From Halogranum gelatinilyticum (GTDB taxonomy: Archaea > Halobacteriota > Halobacteria > Halobacteriales > Haloferacaceae), in assembly GCF_900103715.1 (NCBI RefSeq), contig NZ_FNHL01000001.1, forward strand, positions 124,001 through 188,000: a stretch of 64,000 nt of DNA, given 5' to 3'. The translations under genes were made by a program, and so were the position numbers. Each line of letters begins with the position of its first letter. Within the stretch, counting starts at the first letter, position 1. Of the stretch, positions 1 to 9,460 are shown piece after piece. The notes under the pieces were generated by a model, which made no database searches, had not been told where the DNA came from, and was given only the letters and a program-made list of their open reading frames with translations.

Positions 1-2
1 TC

Positions 3-848
3 CTCATCTTCATCTTCCCGGTGTTCTCCGAGCCACTCGGCCCGGCGACCATCGTGAAGGTCGGCCTCATCAGCGAGGCGTTCGGCCTCTCCAGCTCTTC
101 GGTCGCGTTCATCCAGTACGGTCTCGTCGACCGCCGACTGGCGTTGAGCATCGTCGCCGGTGCGGTGCCGTTCGTCGTCGCCGGCGCGCTGCTCTCGTTC
201 GTCATCCCCGAGGTCATCTTCCACGCGCTGCTCGGCCTCGCGCTGCTCGCCGCGTCGTATCTGCTGTTCAAGACCGACCTCAGCCACGGTGAGTCGAGCG
301 GTGACGAAGACGCAGTCGCCGCCGACGGCGGCGTCGCCGCCAACCTCCCGGACGACGCCGGCAAACTCGGTCCCGCGGGCGTCCGCACGGACGAGGACGG
401 GACGGTCACCCGCGTCGACCGTGAGGGCGGTGATTACGAGTACACCCGCCAGGGCTACCTCAAGCGGTTCGCCAACTACAGCATCGGTGGGACGTTCCAA
501 GGGCTCGCCGGCTTCGGTGCAGGCGAACTCGGCATCATCTCGATGCTCTCGACGAAGGTTCCCGTCCGCGTCGCTATCGGCACGAACCACATCGTCGTCG
601 CGCTCACGGCCATCCTGGCCTCGCTCGTCCACGTCTTCGGCGGCGGCCTCGTCGGTGGCCACTCGCTGAGCCTTGCCTCGACGCCGTGGAACATGGTCGT
701 CTTCACCGTCCCCGCGACGGTCATCGGCGGCCAGATCGCGCCGTACGTCTCGAACGCACTCGACACGGACACGCTCAAGAACTTCGTCGGCGTCCTGTTC
801 GCCGTCATCTCGCTCGCGCTGTTCCTGATGGCCGCCGGTATCGCGTAA
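3..848 (+). CDS. TSUP-family (TauE/SafE) anion exporter, C-terminal part
   Basis: The reading frame is open from the window edge, so the N-terminus lies outside. About four hydrophobic helices are followed by an acidic, Gly-rich hydrophilic stretch of roughly 55 residues, then a second hydrophobic block whose start GGTFQGLAGFGAGELGI is typical of the second half of TauE/SafE (TSUP) permeases. This family moves sulfite, sulfonates or other small anions across the membrane. The substrate cannot be read from the sequence. The long polar central loop is probably cytoplasmic and is longer than in most bacterial members. No partner gene lies directly downstream. The family call is fairly safe; the substrate is unknown. 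Confidence 0.75.
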   Translation, partial: LIFIFPVFSEPLGPATIVKVGLISEAFGLSSSSVAFIQYGLVDRRLALSIVAGAVPFVVAGALLSFVIPEVIFHALLGLALLAASYLLFKTDLSHGESSGDEDAVAADGGVAANLPDDAGKLGPAGVRTDEDGTVTRVDREGGDYEYTRQGYLKRFANYSIGGTFQGLAGFGAGELGIISMLSTKVPVRVAIGTNHIVVALTAILASLVHVFGGGLVGGHSLSLASTPWNMVVFTVPATVIGGQIAPYVSNALDTDTLKNFVGVLFAVISLALFLMAAGIA

Positions 849-967
849 CGGCGCGGTTCCGCGGTTCCGCGGTTCACTCCGACGTTTTTCGAAGACTGTC
901 CGACGAGCGTTGTCACCCGTTGCACCGAAACTGTCTTTCGGCCGGTGGCCGACCGTCGGGCCGTCGA

Positions 968-1153
968 ATGAACACCTCCGAACTGATTCAGGCCCTCATC
1001 CTGTTTCTCGTCGCTGTCAACGTCCTCCAAGGCCCGTCGACGGGCATGAACGGTACTGTCGAGACCGCAATCGGACTGCTCTGTATCGCCATCCTCTGGC
1101 TCGTCCCGGTCTATCTCGTGGTCGAGACCGTCACCCACGTGACGAGCGACTGA
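968..1153 (+). CDS. Small two-helix membrane protein, unknown function
   Basis: A 61-residue ORF starting with ATG. Residues about 5-20 and 31-52 are hydrophobic, separated by a short polar turn (GPSTGMNGT), which suggests a helical hairpin in the membrane. The third codon positions are G/C-rich as in neighbouring genes, supporting real coding. It lies alone between the TSUP gene and the nrd promoter region. I recognise no family. Confidence 0.6.
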   Translation: MNTSELIQALILFLVAVNVLQGPSTGMNGTVETAIGLLCIAILWLVPVYLVVETVTHVTSD

Positions 1154-1304
1154 GCCACAACCGCGACAGCCGACGCCGTCGCCGTTCCGTCGGCTGCCCC
1201 CTCCATCACCCGCGACTCCTGTCACGCCGAGCACCGCCGCCACGTCGTCGGCCGGGCTGCCACACAAAACAAGTTCAATTGTACTACTGAAACCAGCGTT
1301 GGAA

Positions 1305-1313
1305 AAATTTATC
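1305..1313 (+). promoter_or_regulatory. TATA-like element upstream of nrdAB
   Basis: AAATTTATC stands out as an A/T island in GC-rich DNA, about 135 nt before the nrdA ATG. An archaeal start site would fall near 1335-1340, giving a leader of about 110 nt, unusually long for a haloarchaeal gene. The 293 nt between 1153 and 1447 contain no other supportable gene. Confidence 0.45.
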
Positions 1314-1446
1314 CCGGTCGGACCGAACAGTTCGGACCACGCCCGACCGACGGATCTGCCGCGTCGACGGCTGAGACCCGTCATCTCCCGTGAGTGGCGA
1401 CGCTGTCGACGCCGACGGTCCGGGTCGGACGACACACCGACACACC

Positions 1447-3900
1447 ATGAGCCAGACTACGACACCACAACGAACGGACGTCCGAGCGGTTCTGGACCGT
1501 GCCCGGACGGGACACGAATCCGTCGTCGACGACGACGCGCTCGACCGACTTGCAGACGAGGTCGAACGGAACCTGTACGACGGGGCAACCCGCGAGGAGA
1601 CGTACGAGGCGGTCGTCGACGCAGCGAGTGCCCGCATCGAGCGCGACCCGGCGTACGACGCCGTCGCCGCCCGCGCCTTCCGCGAAGGCTACGAACACGA
1701 GGTGCTCGGCGACCACGACCGTGAGGACCGCGAGCAGGCCTACCGCGACTCCCTGCACGACCTCGTCGCCCGCGGCGTCGAGGCCGACCTGCTCGACGAG
1801 CGGATGGCCGACTACGACCTCGACCGCCTCGCCGACGCGCTCGTCCTCTCTCGAGACGACGACTTCGACTATCTCGCGATGGAGACGCTCTCCCAGCGGT
1901 ACTTCCTGAAGACGAACGACGGCGAACGCCTCGAACTGCCGCAGGTCTTCTGGATGCGCGTCGCCATGGGCGTCGCCCTCCGCGAGGACCCCGACGAGCG
2001 CGAGGCCTACGCCGAGCAGTTCTACGAGGCCCTGTCGACGCTCCGGTTCGTCCACTCGACGCCGACGCTCTTCCACGCGGGGACGAGCCATCCACAGCTC
2101 TCGTCGTGTTATCTCACGACCGTCGCCGACGATCTCGACGACATCTTCCGCTCCTATCACGAACACGCGAAGCTCTCGAAGTGGTCCGGCGGTCTCGGCA
2201 ACGACTGGACCAACCTCCGTGCCTCGGGCGCGCTCATCGAGTCGACGGGCGTCGAGTCGACGGGCACCGTCCCGTTCCTCAAAATTTCCAACGACGTGAC
2301 CGCCGCCATCAACCGCTCGGGCAAACGCCGCGGGGCCGCCGCGGCCTACCTCGAATGTTGGCATCTCGACTATCCGGACTTCGTCGACCTCCGGCGCAAC
2401 ACCGGCGACGAACGCCGTCGCACCCACGACATGAACACCGCGGCGTGGATTCCGGACCTGTTCATGGAGCGCGTCGAGGCCGACGAGGAGTGGACGCTCT
2501 TCTCGCCGGACGAGGTCCCCGACCTGCACTCGACGTACGGCGAGGAGTTCGAAGAACTGTACCGCGAGTACGAACGGCAGGCCGAGGACGGCGAGCTTCG
2601 ACAGTTCCGCACCGTCGACGCCGCGGACCTCTGGCGGAAGACCCTCACGCGCCTGTTCGAGACGGGCCATCCGTGGATCACGTTCAAAGACCCCTGTAAC
2701 GTTCGCTCGCCGCAGGACCACGCGGGCGTCGTCAACTCCTCGAACCTCTGTACCGAGATCACGCTCAACACCAGCGACGAGGAGACGGCCGTCTGCAACC
2801 TCGGCTCGGTCAACCTCTCGAAGCACGTCGCCGACGGGGAGCTTCAGCGCGACCGGCTCGCCGACACCGTCGAGACGGCGATGCGGATGCTCGACAACGT
2901 CGTCGACCTCAACTTCTACCCGACGGAGAACGCCGAACGCTCCAATATGCGTCACCGACCCGTCGGACTCGGCGTCATGGGCTTTCACGACGCGCTGGTC
3001 GAACAGGACGTCCCGATGGCGAGCGACGACGCGCTCGCCGTCGCCGACGAGCTACAGGAGTTCGTCGCCTACCACGCCATCCTCAACTCCTCGCGGCTCG
3101 CGAAAGAGCGGGGCAGCTACGAGAGCTACGAGGGGTCGAAGTGGGACCGCGACCGCTTCCCGCAGGACACCCTCGACCTGCTCGAAGCCGAACGCGGCCG
3201 CGAGATCGCCGTCGACGCCGAGGAACGCCTCGACTGGGAGCCGGTTCGGGAACACGTCGCCGCCCACGGGATGCGCAACTCCAACACGATGGCGGTCGCG
3301 CCGACGGCGACTATCTCGACCATCGCTGGCACGACGCCCTCCATCGAACCGCGCTACTCGAATCTCTACGTCAAGTCGAATATGTCCGGGGACTTCACCG
3401 TCCTCAACGAGCGACTCGTCGCGGACCTGAAGCGCGAGGGGCTGTGGGGCGACGAGCTACGCGACCGCATCAAATACCACGACGGCTCGATTCAGGAGAT
3501 CCACGAGATTCCCGAGTCCGTCCGCGAACTGCACCGCGGTGCGTTCGAGATCGACCCGCGGCACCAGCTCCGGCTCACAGCGCGCCGGGGCGTCTGGATC
3601 GACCAGAGCCAGTCGCACAACGTCTTCTTCCCGTCGACCGACGGCTCGCTCCTCGACGACGTCTACAAGACGGCGTGGCGGCTCGGTCTCAAGACGACCT
3701 ACTATCTGCGGACGCTCGGCGCGAGCCAGATCGAGAAGTCGACGCTCGATATGCGCGAGTACGACGACACCCAGACGCGGAGCGAGGGTGTCGCTAGCGA
3801 CGACACACATCGAGACGAGACTACGGCCGACGCGGCCGACACGGACGACGCCTGCGACCTCCCGAGCGTCGAAGACCCGACCTGCGAGTCCTGCCAGTAA
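1447..3900 (+). CDS. nrdA: Ribonucleoside-diphosphate reductase, large (R1/alpha) subunit
   Basis: Reduces ribonucleotides to deoxyribonucleotides together with the R2 protein encoded next. The 817-residue protein shows the class I R1 landmarks: redox cysteines C221 (SSCYLTT) and C450 (AVCNLGSVNLS), the active-site triad N433-C435-E437 in SNLCTE, the phosphate-binding PTATIS segment, the radical-transfer pair Y752-Y753 (YYLRTLGA) and a C-terminal shuttle CxxC at 813-816. The N-terminus is short and lacks a convincing complete ATP-cone, so overall activity regulation by dATP may be reduced or absent. The start at ATG 1447 is preferred over an in-frame GTG at 1390 because homology-like sequence begins only after it. 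nrdB follows after 22 nt, so they probably form one operon. Confidence 0.95.
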   Translation: MSQTTTPQRTDVRAVLDRARTGHESVVDDDALDRLADEVERNLYDGATREETYEAVVDAASARIERDPAYDAVAARAFREGYEHEVLGDHDREDREQAYRDSLHDLVARGVEADLLDERMADYDLDRLADALVLSRDDDFDYLAMETLSQRYFLKTNDGERLELPQVFWMRVAMGVALREDPDEREAYAEQFYEALSTLRFVHSTPTLFHAGTSHPQLSSCYLTTVADDLDDIFRSYHEHAKLSKWSGGLGNDWTNLRASGALIESTGVESTGTVPFLKISNDVTAAINRSGKRRGAAAAYLECWHLDYPDFVDLRRNTGDERRRTHDMNTAAWIPDLFMERVEADEEWTLFSPDEVPDLHSTYGEEFEELYREYERQAEDGELRQFRTVDAADLWRKTLTRLFETGHPWITFKDPCNVRSPQDHAGVVNSSNLCTEITLNTSDEETAVCNLGSVNLSKHVADGELQRDRLADTVETAMRMLDNVVDLNFYPTENAERSNMRHRPVGLGVMGFHDALVEQDVPMASDDALAVADELQEFVAYHAILNSSRLAKERGSYESYEGSKWDRDRFPQDTLDLLEAERGREIAVDAEERLDWEPVREHVAAHGMRNSNTMAVAPTATISTIAGTTPSIEPRYSNLYVKSNMSGDFTVLNERLVADLKREGLWGDELRDRIKYHDGSIQEIHEIPESVRELHRGAFEIDPRHQLRLTARRGVWIDQSQSHNVFFPSTDGSLLDDVYKTAWRLGLKTTYYLRTLGASQIEKSTLDMREYDDTQTRSEGVASDDTHRDETTADAADTDDACDLPSVEDPTCESCQ

Positions 3901-3922
3901 CTCCCCCTCCACACGACCATCC

Positions 3923-4915
3923 ATGCCTATCATCGACACCGACAGCCAGCACGACCCGAACAAGATCCTCCCCATCGACTATCCGTGGGCCAGAGAGTAC
4001 TACCGCGACGGCGTCGCCAACAACTGGGTGCCCGAGGAGGTGCCCATGCAGGACGACGTCAGCCAGTGGCAGGGCGACGCCCTTTCGGCCGAAGAGCGAC
4101 AGCTCGTCGAGTGGAACCTCGGCTTCTTCTCGACCGCGGAGTCGCTGACGGCCAACAACATCGTCCTCGCGGTTTACGACTACGTCACCGCCCCCGAGTG
4201 TCGCCAGTATCTGCTCAGACAGGCCTACGAGGAGGCCATCCACACGGACACGTTCATCTACTGCTGTGACTCGCTGGGCTTCGAGCCGGACTACCTCTAC
4301 GGGATGTACGACCGCGTGCCCGCAATCGAGGAGAAGGACGCCTTCGTCGTCGACCTGACCCGCGCCATCGACCGCGACGACTTCACCATCGACACCGACG
4401 AGGACGTCCGGGCGTTCCTCCGGGACCTCGTCGGCTTCTACGTCATCATGGAGGGCATCTTCTTCTATGCGGGCTTCGCGATGATGCTCGCGCTGAAACG
4501 CCGCGGAAAGATGGTCGGCGTCGGCGAGCAGTTCGCCTACATCATGCGCGACGAGTCGCTGCATCTCAACTTCGGCGTCGACCTCATCAACACCATCCGC
4601 GAGGAGAACCCCGGCGTCTGGACCGACGAGTTCGAAGCCGAGGTCGAGTCGCTGATCCGCGAGGCGGTCGACCTCGAAGCCGCCTACGCCCGCGGAGCCT
4701 GTCCCAAGGGCATCCTCGGCATGAGCGCCGACCAGTTCGTCGAGTACGTCGAGTACGTCGCCGACCGGCGGCTCCACCAGCTCGACATGGACGAGGTCTA
4801 CGACACCGACAACCCGTTCCCGTGGCTCGCCGAGCAGGTCGACCTGAACAAGGAGAGCAACTTCTTCGAGCGGACGGTGACCGAGTACCAGTCCGGCGGG
4901 TCGCTGGACTGGTAG
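3923..4915 (+). CDS. nrdB: Ribonucleotide reductase small (R2/beta) subunit, class Ic-like
   Basis: Metal cofactor subunit, 330 residues. Six metal ligands can be placed: E73, E104, H107, E177, E211 and H214. The position of the radical tyrosine is phenylalanine (F111 in HTDTFIYCC), and the first ligand is Glu rather than the Asp of E. coli R2. Both are hallmarks of the class Ic group defined by the Chlamydia enzyme (E89, E120, H123, F127, E193, E227, H230), and the spacing between these residues is identical here. The enzyme therefore probably uses a Mn(IV)/Fe(III) centre instead of a tyrosyl radical. The C-terminal tail has a Tyr (TEYQSGG) suited to radical transfer to R1. A 22-nt gap from nrdA supports cotranscription. 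Confidence 0.94.
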   Translation: MPIIDTDSQHDPNKILPIDYPWAREYYRDGVANNWVPEEVPMQDDVSQWQGDALSAEERQLVEWNLGFFSTAESLTANNIVLAVYDYVTAPECRQYLLRQAYEEAIHTDTFIYCCDSLGFEPDYLYGMYDRVPAIEEKDAFVVDLTRAIDRDDFTIDTDEDVRAFLRDLVGFYVIMEGIFFYAGFAMMLALKRRGKMVGVGEQFAYIMRDESLHLNFGVDLINTIREENPGVWTDEFEAEVESLIREAVDLEAAYARGACPKGILGMSADQFVEYVEYVADRRLHQLDMDEVYDTDNPFPWLAEQVDLNKESNFFERTVTEYQSGGSLDW

Positions 4916-5077
4916 CCCGGCGAACCGCTGAACCGCCCCCCAGGCGAGCCATCCGCTCGGCCCGCACGTGCCGCAGGGCGTCAACTATACCCTCCTTCGG
5001 GACGCGCCTCTCGGTATGCGTCTCAGACACACGACTCCCCGCTCTTTCTCTCCCGGTGACTCTCGGAGGTGTCCCGC

Positions 5078-7096
5078 GTGAGCGACAGAACCGTCGTCGG
5101 CGTCGACGTCGGCGGGACGTTCACCGACGTCGTCCTGCTCCGCGACTCGGAACTCGTCACCGCCAAGGTGCCGAGCACGGCCGACCAGAGCGAGGGCGTC
5201 ATGGCGGGCATCGAGAAGGCCTGCGAGAAGGCGGGCGTCGTCCCGAGCGACATCGACGACTTCGCCCACGCGATGACCGTCTCGGTCAACGCCCTCTTGG
5301 AGGAAGACGGCGCGGAGACGGTGCTCGTCACCACCGAAGGCTTCCGCGACGTCCTCGAGATCGGCCGCCAGGAGCGTCCCTCGCTGTACGACTTCGACGC
5401 CGACAAACCGGCACCGCTGGTCCCGCGCCGTCGCCGGTTCACGGTCGACGAGCGCGCGACGGCCGACGGCGTCACGCAGGCAGTCGACCCCGACGCCGTC
5501 CGCGACGTCGCTGCCTCGATTCGCGAGAGCGACGCCGAGACCGTCGCCGTCTGTCTGCTCCACGCCTACGCCCATCCGGAGAACGAGGAGGCCGTCGCGG
5601 ACGTCCTCGACGCCGAACTCGACCTGCCCGTCTCCGTCTCCCACGAGGTCCTCGCGGAGTTCCGCGAGTACGAGCGGACCTCGACGACCGTCGCCGACGC
5701 CTACGTCACCCCGGCCATCGACCGCTACGTCGGCCGACTGGTCGAACGCGCGGCCGACGCGGGTGTCCCCGAACCGAGCGTGATGCAGGCCAACGGCGGA
5801 ATCACCGACGCGACGACCGTGCGGACCCACGCGGTCCGGACCTGCATGTCCGGCCCGGCCGCGGGCGTCGTCGGTGCTCGCGCGAGCGTCGGCGACGTCG
5901 CCGCCGACCGTGACCTCGCCGGTCTCGTCACCTTCGACATGGGCGGGACGTCGAGCGACGTGAGTCTCGTCCGTGACGGCGCGGTCGAACAGACCACGGA
6001 CGCCGAAATCAACGGCCGGCCCATCAAGACGCCGATGGTCGACGTGACGACCGTCGGAGCCGGTGGCGGCAGCATGGGCTGGGTCGACGCCGGCGGCGCG
6101 CTCCGCGTCGGTCCCGAGTCCGTGGGTGCCGAACCCGGACCGGCCTGTTACGGCCGTGGCGGGACCGAGCCGACCGTCACCGACGCGAACGTCGTCCTCG
6201 GCTACGTCGGCGAGAGCACCAGCCTCGGCGGCGAACTCTCCATCGACGTCGACGCCGCCCGCGACGCGCTCGCCAGTCTCGCCGACGAGGCGGGACTGGA
6301 CGGGCCGCTCGACGCCGCTCGCGGCGTCTACCGCGTCGCCAACGCGACGATGACCCGCGCGATTCGCGCCGTCACGCTCGAACGCGGCTACGACCCGCGG
6401 AACTTCGGCCTCGTCGCCTTCGGCGGCGCGGGCCCGATGCACGCGGCCTCGCTCGCCGACCGCCTCGGCGTCGGCACCGTCGTCGTCCCCCGCGGCTGTG
6501 GGGTCCTCTCGGCGTTCGGCCTGCTCGCGGCCGACGAGAAACACGACGCCGTCCGGACCCGCCGCGAGTCGCTCGCAGACGTCGACGTCGAGGGAGTCGA
6601 ATCGACGTACGCGGAACTCGAAGCTGCCGTCCGCGAGGAGTGTAGCGACCCCGACGCCGCCGTCCTCACGCGCAAAGCGGACCTCCGCTACGCGGGCCAG
6701 AGCTTCGAACAGACCGTCGCCGTCGACCGGCCGTTCGACCCCGAGACCGCCGAATCGCGGTTCCACACGGCCCACGAGGCCAGCTACGGCTACCGGATGG
6801 ACGAGTCGGTCGACCTCGTCAACGTCCGCGTCGAGGCTGTCGTCGAGCGGCCTGACCCGGCCGTCAGCTACGACGCGCCCGGCGACGCCGTCGTCGACGA
6901 GCGCGACGCCTACTTCCCGGACGTCGACGGGCCACAGTCGACCACCGTCTACGCCCGCGAGCGACTTCCGCCGAGTGAGGTGGTCTCCGGCCCGGCGGTC
7001 GTCGAGAGCGACGAGAGTACCGTCGTCGTCCCGCCGACGTGGGAGGCGACGGTCCGTGCCGACGGCGCGCTCGCGCTCACGGGGGTGGACCGATGA
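5078..7096 (+). CDS. hyuA: Hydantoinase/oxoprolinase family, A subunit (HyuA)
   Basis: ATP-dependent amidohydrolase subunit of the N-methylhydantoinase/5-oxoprolinase/acetone carboxylase family, 672 residues. The N-terminal VVGVDVGGTFTDVVLL is the phosphate-binding loop of this actin-like ATPase fold. VTFDMGGTSSDVSLV and LVAFGGAGPMHA are further family motifs. I chose the GTG at 5078 because a GGAGGT Shine-Dalgarno lies 7 nt upstream; another GTG at 5069 overlaps that site. hyuB overlaps the stop by 4 nt, so the two are translationally coupled. The substrate (hydantoin, oxoproline or another cyclic amide) cannot be decided from sequence. Confidence 0.9.
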   Translation: MSDRTVVGVDVGGTFTDVVLLRDSELVTAKVPSTADQSEGVMAGIEKACEKAGVVPSDIDDFAHAMTVSVNALLEEDGAETVLVTTEGFRDVLEIGRQERPSLYDFDADKPAPLVPRRRRFTVDERATADGVTQAVDPDAVRDVAASIRESDAETVAVCLLHAYAHPENEEAVADVLDAELDLPVSVSHEVLAEFREYERTSTTVADAYVTPAIDRYVGRLVERAADAGVPEPSVMQANGGITDATTVRTHAVRTCMSGPAAGVVGARASVGDVAADRDLAGLVTFDMGGTSSDVSLVRDGAVEQTTDAEINGRPIKTPMVDVTTVGAGGGSMGWVDAGGALRVGPESVGAEPGPACYGRGGTEPTVTDANVVLGYVGESTSLGGELSIDVDAARDALASLADEAGLDGPLDAARGVYRVANATMTRAIRAVTLERGYDPRNFGLVAFGGAGPMHAASLADRLGVGTVVVPRGCGVLSAFGLLAADEKHDAVRTRRESLADVDVEGVESTYAELEAAVREECSDPDAAVLTRKADLRYAGQSFEQTVAVDRPFDPETAESRFHTAHEASYGYRMDESVDLVNVRVEAVVERPDPAVSYDAPGDAVVDERDAYFPDVDGPQSTTVYARERLPPSEVVSGPAVVESDESTVVVPPTWEATVRADGALALTGVDR

Positions 7097-8751
7097 CGGG
7101 CTCGGAGTCGGACGACGAGACGGCCATCGACGCCGTCACGCTCGAAATCCTCCGCAACCAGTTCGAGAGCGTCGCCGAGGAGATGGGCCAGGTGCTCATC
7201 ACCGGCTCGTACTCGCCGAACATCAAGGAGCGACAGGACTGTTCGACCGCGCTCTTCGACGCCGAGGGGCGGATGATCGCGCAGGCCGAACACATCCCGG
7301 TCCATCTCGGCGCGATGCCCGAGGCGGTCGAGGCCGTCCGCGACCGCGACCCGGAACCGGGTGACGTCTTCATGCTCAACGACCCCTTCGACGGCGGGAC
7401 CCATCTCCCGGACGTGACGCTCGTCTCGCCGCTCGCACCGAGGGGAGAGATCGTCGGCTACGCCGTCTCCCGCGCCCACCACGCCGACGTCGGCGGGATG
7501 ACGCCCGGCAGTATGCCAGCGGGTGCCCAAGAGATCTACCAGGAGGGACTCCGGCTGCCACCCGTGCGGCTCGTCACCGGCGGCGAGGTCGTCGAAGACG
7601 TCATGTCGCTCGTCCTCGCCAACGTGCGAACGCCCGACGAACGCCGCGCCGACCTCCGTGCACAGCTCGCGGCCAACGACCGCGCGGAGGAGCGGCTCGG
7701 CGACCTGCTCGACGAACACGGCGACCTCGTCCTCGACGCGTTCGACGCGGTCATCGACTACTCCCGCGAGCGCGTCACGGCCGAGATTCGCGACCTCCCC
7801 GACGGGACGTACACGGCGCGCGACGTGTTGGAGGGTGACGGCGTGCTCGAACACCGGTCGGGCGTCGACCCCGCAGACGTCGAAATCCCCATCGAGGCCG
7901 CCGTCACCGTCGACGGCGACGAGATCCACGTCGACTTCGCGGGCACAGCGAGTCAAGTCCCGGGCAACCTCAACGCGCCGCTCGCGGTCGCCAAGAGCGC
8001 GGTCTACTTCGTCGTCCGCGCGGTCACCCACCCGGAGATCCCGCCGAACCAGGGCTGTTACGACCCGGTGACGCTCGACGTGCCGGAGGGGTCGCTGCTC
8101 AACCCCGACCTCCCGGCGGCCGTCGTCGGCGGCAACGTCGAGACGAGCCAACGCGTCACCGACGTGGTGCTCGCGGCCTTCGGGACCGCGGTCCCCGACC
8201 GCGTCCCGGCGGGGAGCCAGGGGACGATGAACAACCTCATCGTCGGCAGTCGGACGGGGTCGTTCACCTACTACGAGACCATCGCGGGCGGCTTCGGCGC
8301 GCGGCCGACGAAAGACGGGATGGACGGCGTGCAGGTCGGTATGACCAACACGCTCAACACGCCCGTCGAGGCGTTGGAGACGGCGTACCCGCTCCACGTC
8401 GAACGCTACGGTCTTCGCCCCGACAGCGGCGGCGACGGCCGCTACCGCGGCGGACTCGGTATCGAACGGTCGGTGACGGTCCTCGAAGACGCGACCGTCT
8501 CGCTACTCACCGAACGGCGGCGCGTCCCCCCGAAGGGTCTCGCCGGTGGCGAGGACGGTGCGGTCGGCCGGAACCTCATCGACGGCGACCCGGTCGCCGC
8601 GAAGACCTCAGTCGACGTCGACGCCGACACCACGGTCACCGTCCTGACGCCCGGCGGTGGCGGCCACGGCGACCCGGCAGACCGGGACCCGACCCTTCGC
8701 GACCGAGACCGCAGCGACGGAAAAGTCGACGACACGGCGGGGGAGCAGTGA
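7093..8751 (+). CDS. hyuB: Hydantoinase/oxoprolinase family, B subunit (HyuB)
   Basis: Partner of HyuA, 552 residues. Motifs include [20 protein letters not shown] at the N-terminus, [31 protein letters not shown] and, near the end, [12 protein letters not shown], all characteristic of the HyuB family. The ATG overlaps the hyuA stop. The C-terminal 25 residues are a charged Asp/Arg-rich tail. The next gene, a maleate-isomerase/racemase-like ORF, starts 2 nt after the stop and would complete a hydantoin- or cyclic-amide-degrading operon. Confidence 0.9.
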   Translation: MTGSESDDETAIDAVTLEILRNQFESVAEEMGQVLITGSYSPNIKERQDCSTALFDAEGRMIAQAEHIPVHLGAMPEAVEAVRDRDPEPGDVFMLNDPFDGGTHLPDVTLVSPLAPRGEIVGYAVSRAHHADVGGMTPGSMPAGAQEIYQEGLRLPPVRLVTGGEVVEDVMSLVLANVRTPDERRADLRAQLAANDRAEERLGDLLDEHGDLVLDAFDAVIDYSRERVTAEIRDLPDGTYTARDVLEGDGVLEHRSGVDPADVEIPIEAAVTVDGDEIHVDFAGTASQVPGNLNAPLAVAKSAVYFVVRAVTHPEIPPNQGCYDPVTLDVPEGSLLNPDLPAAVVGGNVETSQRVTDVVLAAFGTAVPDRVPAGSQGTMNNLIVGSRTGSFTYYETIAGGFGARPTKDGMDGVQVGMTNTLNTPVEALETAYPLHVERYGLRPDSGGDGRYRGGLGIERSVTVLEDATVSLLTERRRVPPKGLAGGEDGAVGRNLIDGDPVAAKTSVDVDADTTVTVLTPGGGGHGDPADRDPTLRDRDRSDGKVDDTAGEQ

Positions 8752-8752
8752 C

Positions 8753-9455
8753 GTGACGCCGCCCGACCCGACACACCACGGCGAGCGGCTCCGGCTGGGT
8801 GTCGTCGTCCCCTCTTCGAACACGACGGTCGAACCCGAGTTCGCGGGCTGGACGCCCGCGGACGTCTCGGTCCACGCGGCGCGGATGCCGCTCGTCGACG
8901 TGACCGTCGAGGGACTCGACGCGATGGCCGACGACGCGGCCGACGCGGCCGCACGGCTGGGCGACGCCGAGGTCGACGCCGTCGCCTACGCCTGTACGAC
9001 GGGGAGTCTCGTCCACGGCCACGGCTTCGACGCCGAGTTGGAGACCCGACTCGCCGACGCAGCAGGCGTCCCGGCGGTCGCGACGGCACTCTCGGTCCGG
9101 CGGCTGCTCGACGCGTTGGACGCGACGCGCCTCGCCGTGGCGACCCCGTACGTCGCCGAGTTGAACGAACGAGAACGCGAGTATCTGGCAGAAGCCGGGT
9201 TCGACGTCGTCCGCCTGGACGGACGGGGAATCGAGCGCAACACGGACATCGGACGACTCACGCCGAGCGACGCCCGACGTCGACGCCCTGTTCGTCTCGT
9301 GTACGAACTATCCGACGCTCGCCGCTGTCGACGAGCTTCGCGACCGGCGTCCGGTGGTCACGAGCAACCTCGCGACGCTCTGGGACCTCTGTCGGGTGAC
9401 CGGTCTCGATAGCGACGGGCTGCCCGGAGCACTCCCCTCGCCGACGCTCGGCTGA
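8753..9455 (+). pseudogene. Maleate isomerase/Asp-Glu racemase-like gene with an internal frameshift
   Basis: Reading from GTG 8753, the first about 172 residues match the maleate cis-trans isomerase/arylmalonate decarboxylase group: LGVVVPSSNTTVEPEF and a catalytic-type Cys81 in YACTTGSLVHG. Around 9265-9275 this frame degenerates into an Arg-rich sequence ending at 9412. One frame over, the sequence continues as ATPDVDALFVSCTNYPTL, the second catalytic-Cys motif, then a plausible C-terminus stopping at 9455. The span is 703 nt, one base more than a whole number of codons, consistent with a single inserted base. The start has a purine-rich GGGGGAGCAG just upstream. It could be a true inactivating mutation or a sequencing error. 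It follows hyuAB and probably acts, or acted, on the same pathway. Confidence 0.8.
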
Positions 9456-9460
9456 GCGGC

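Noticed and set aside
1381-2988. 535-residue open frame antisense to nrdA, with similar long antisense frames along the window
   Set aside because: High-GC coding DNA creates long shadow frames. These products have no recognisable motif and overlap genes with clear catalytic residues.
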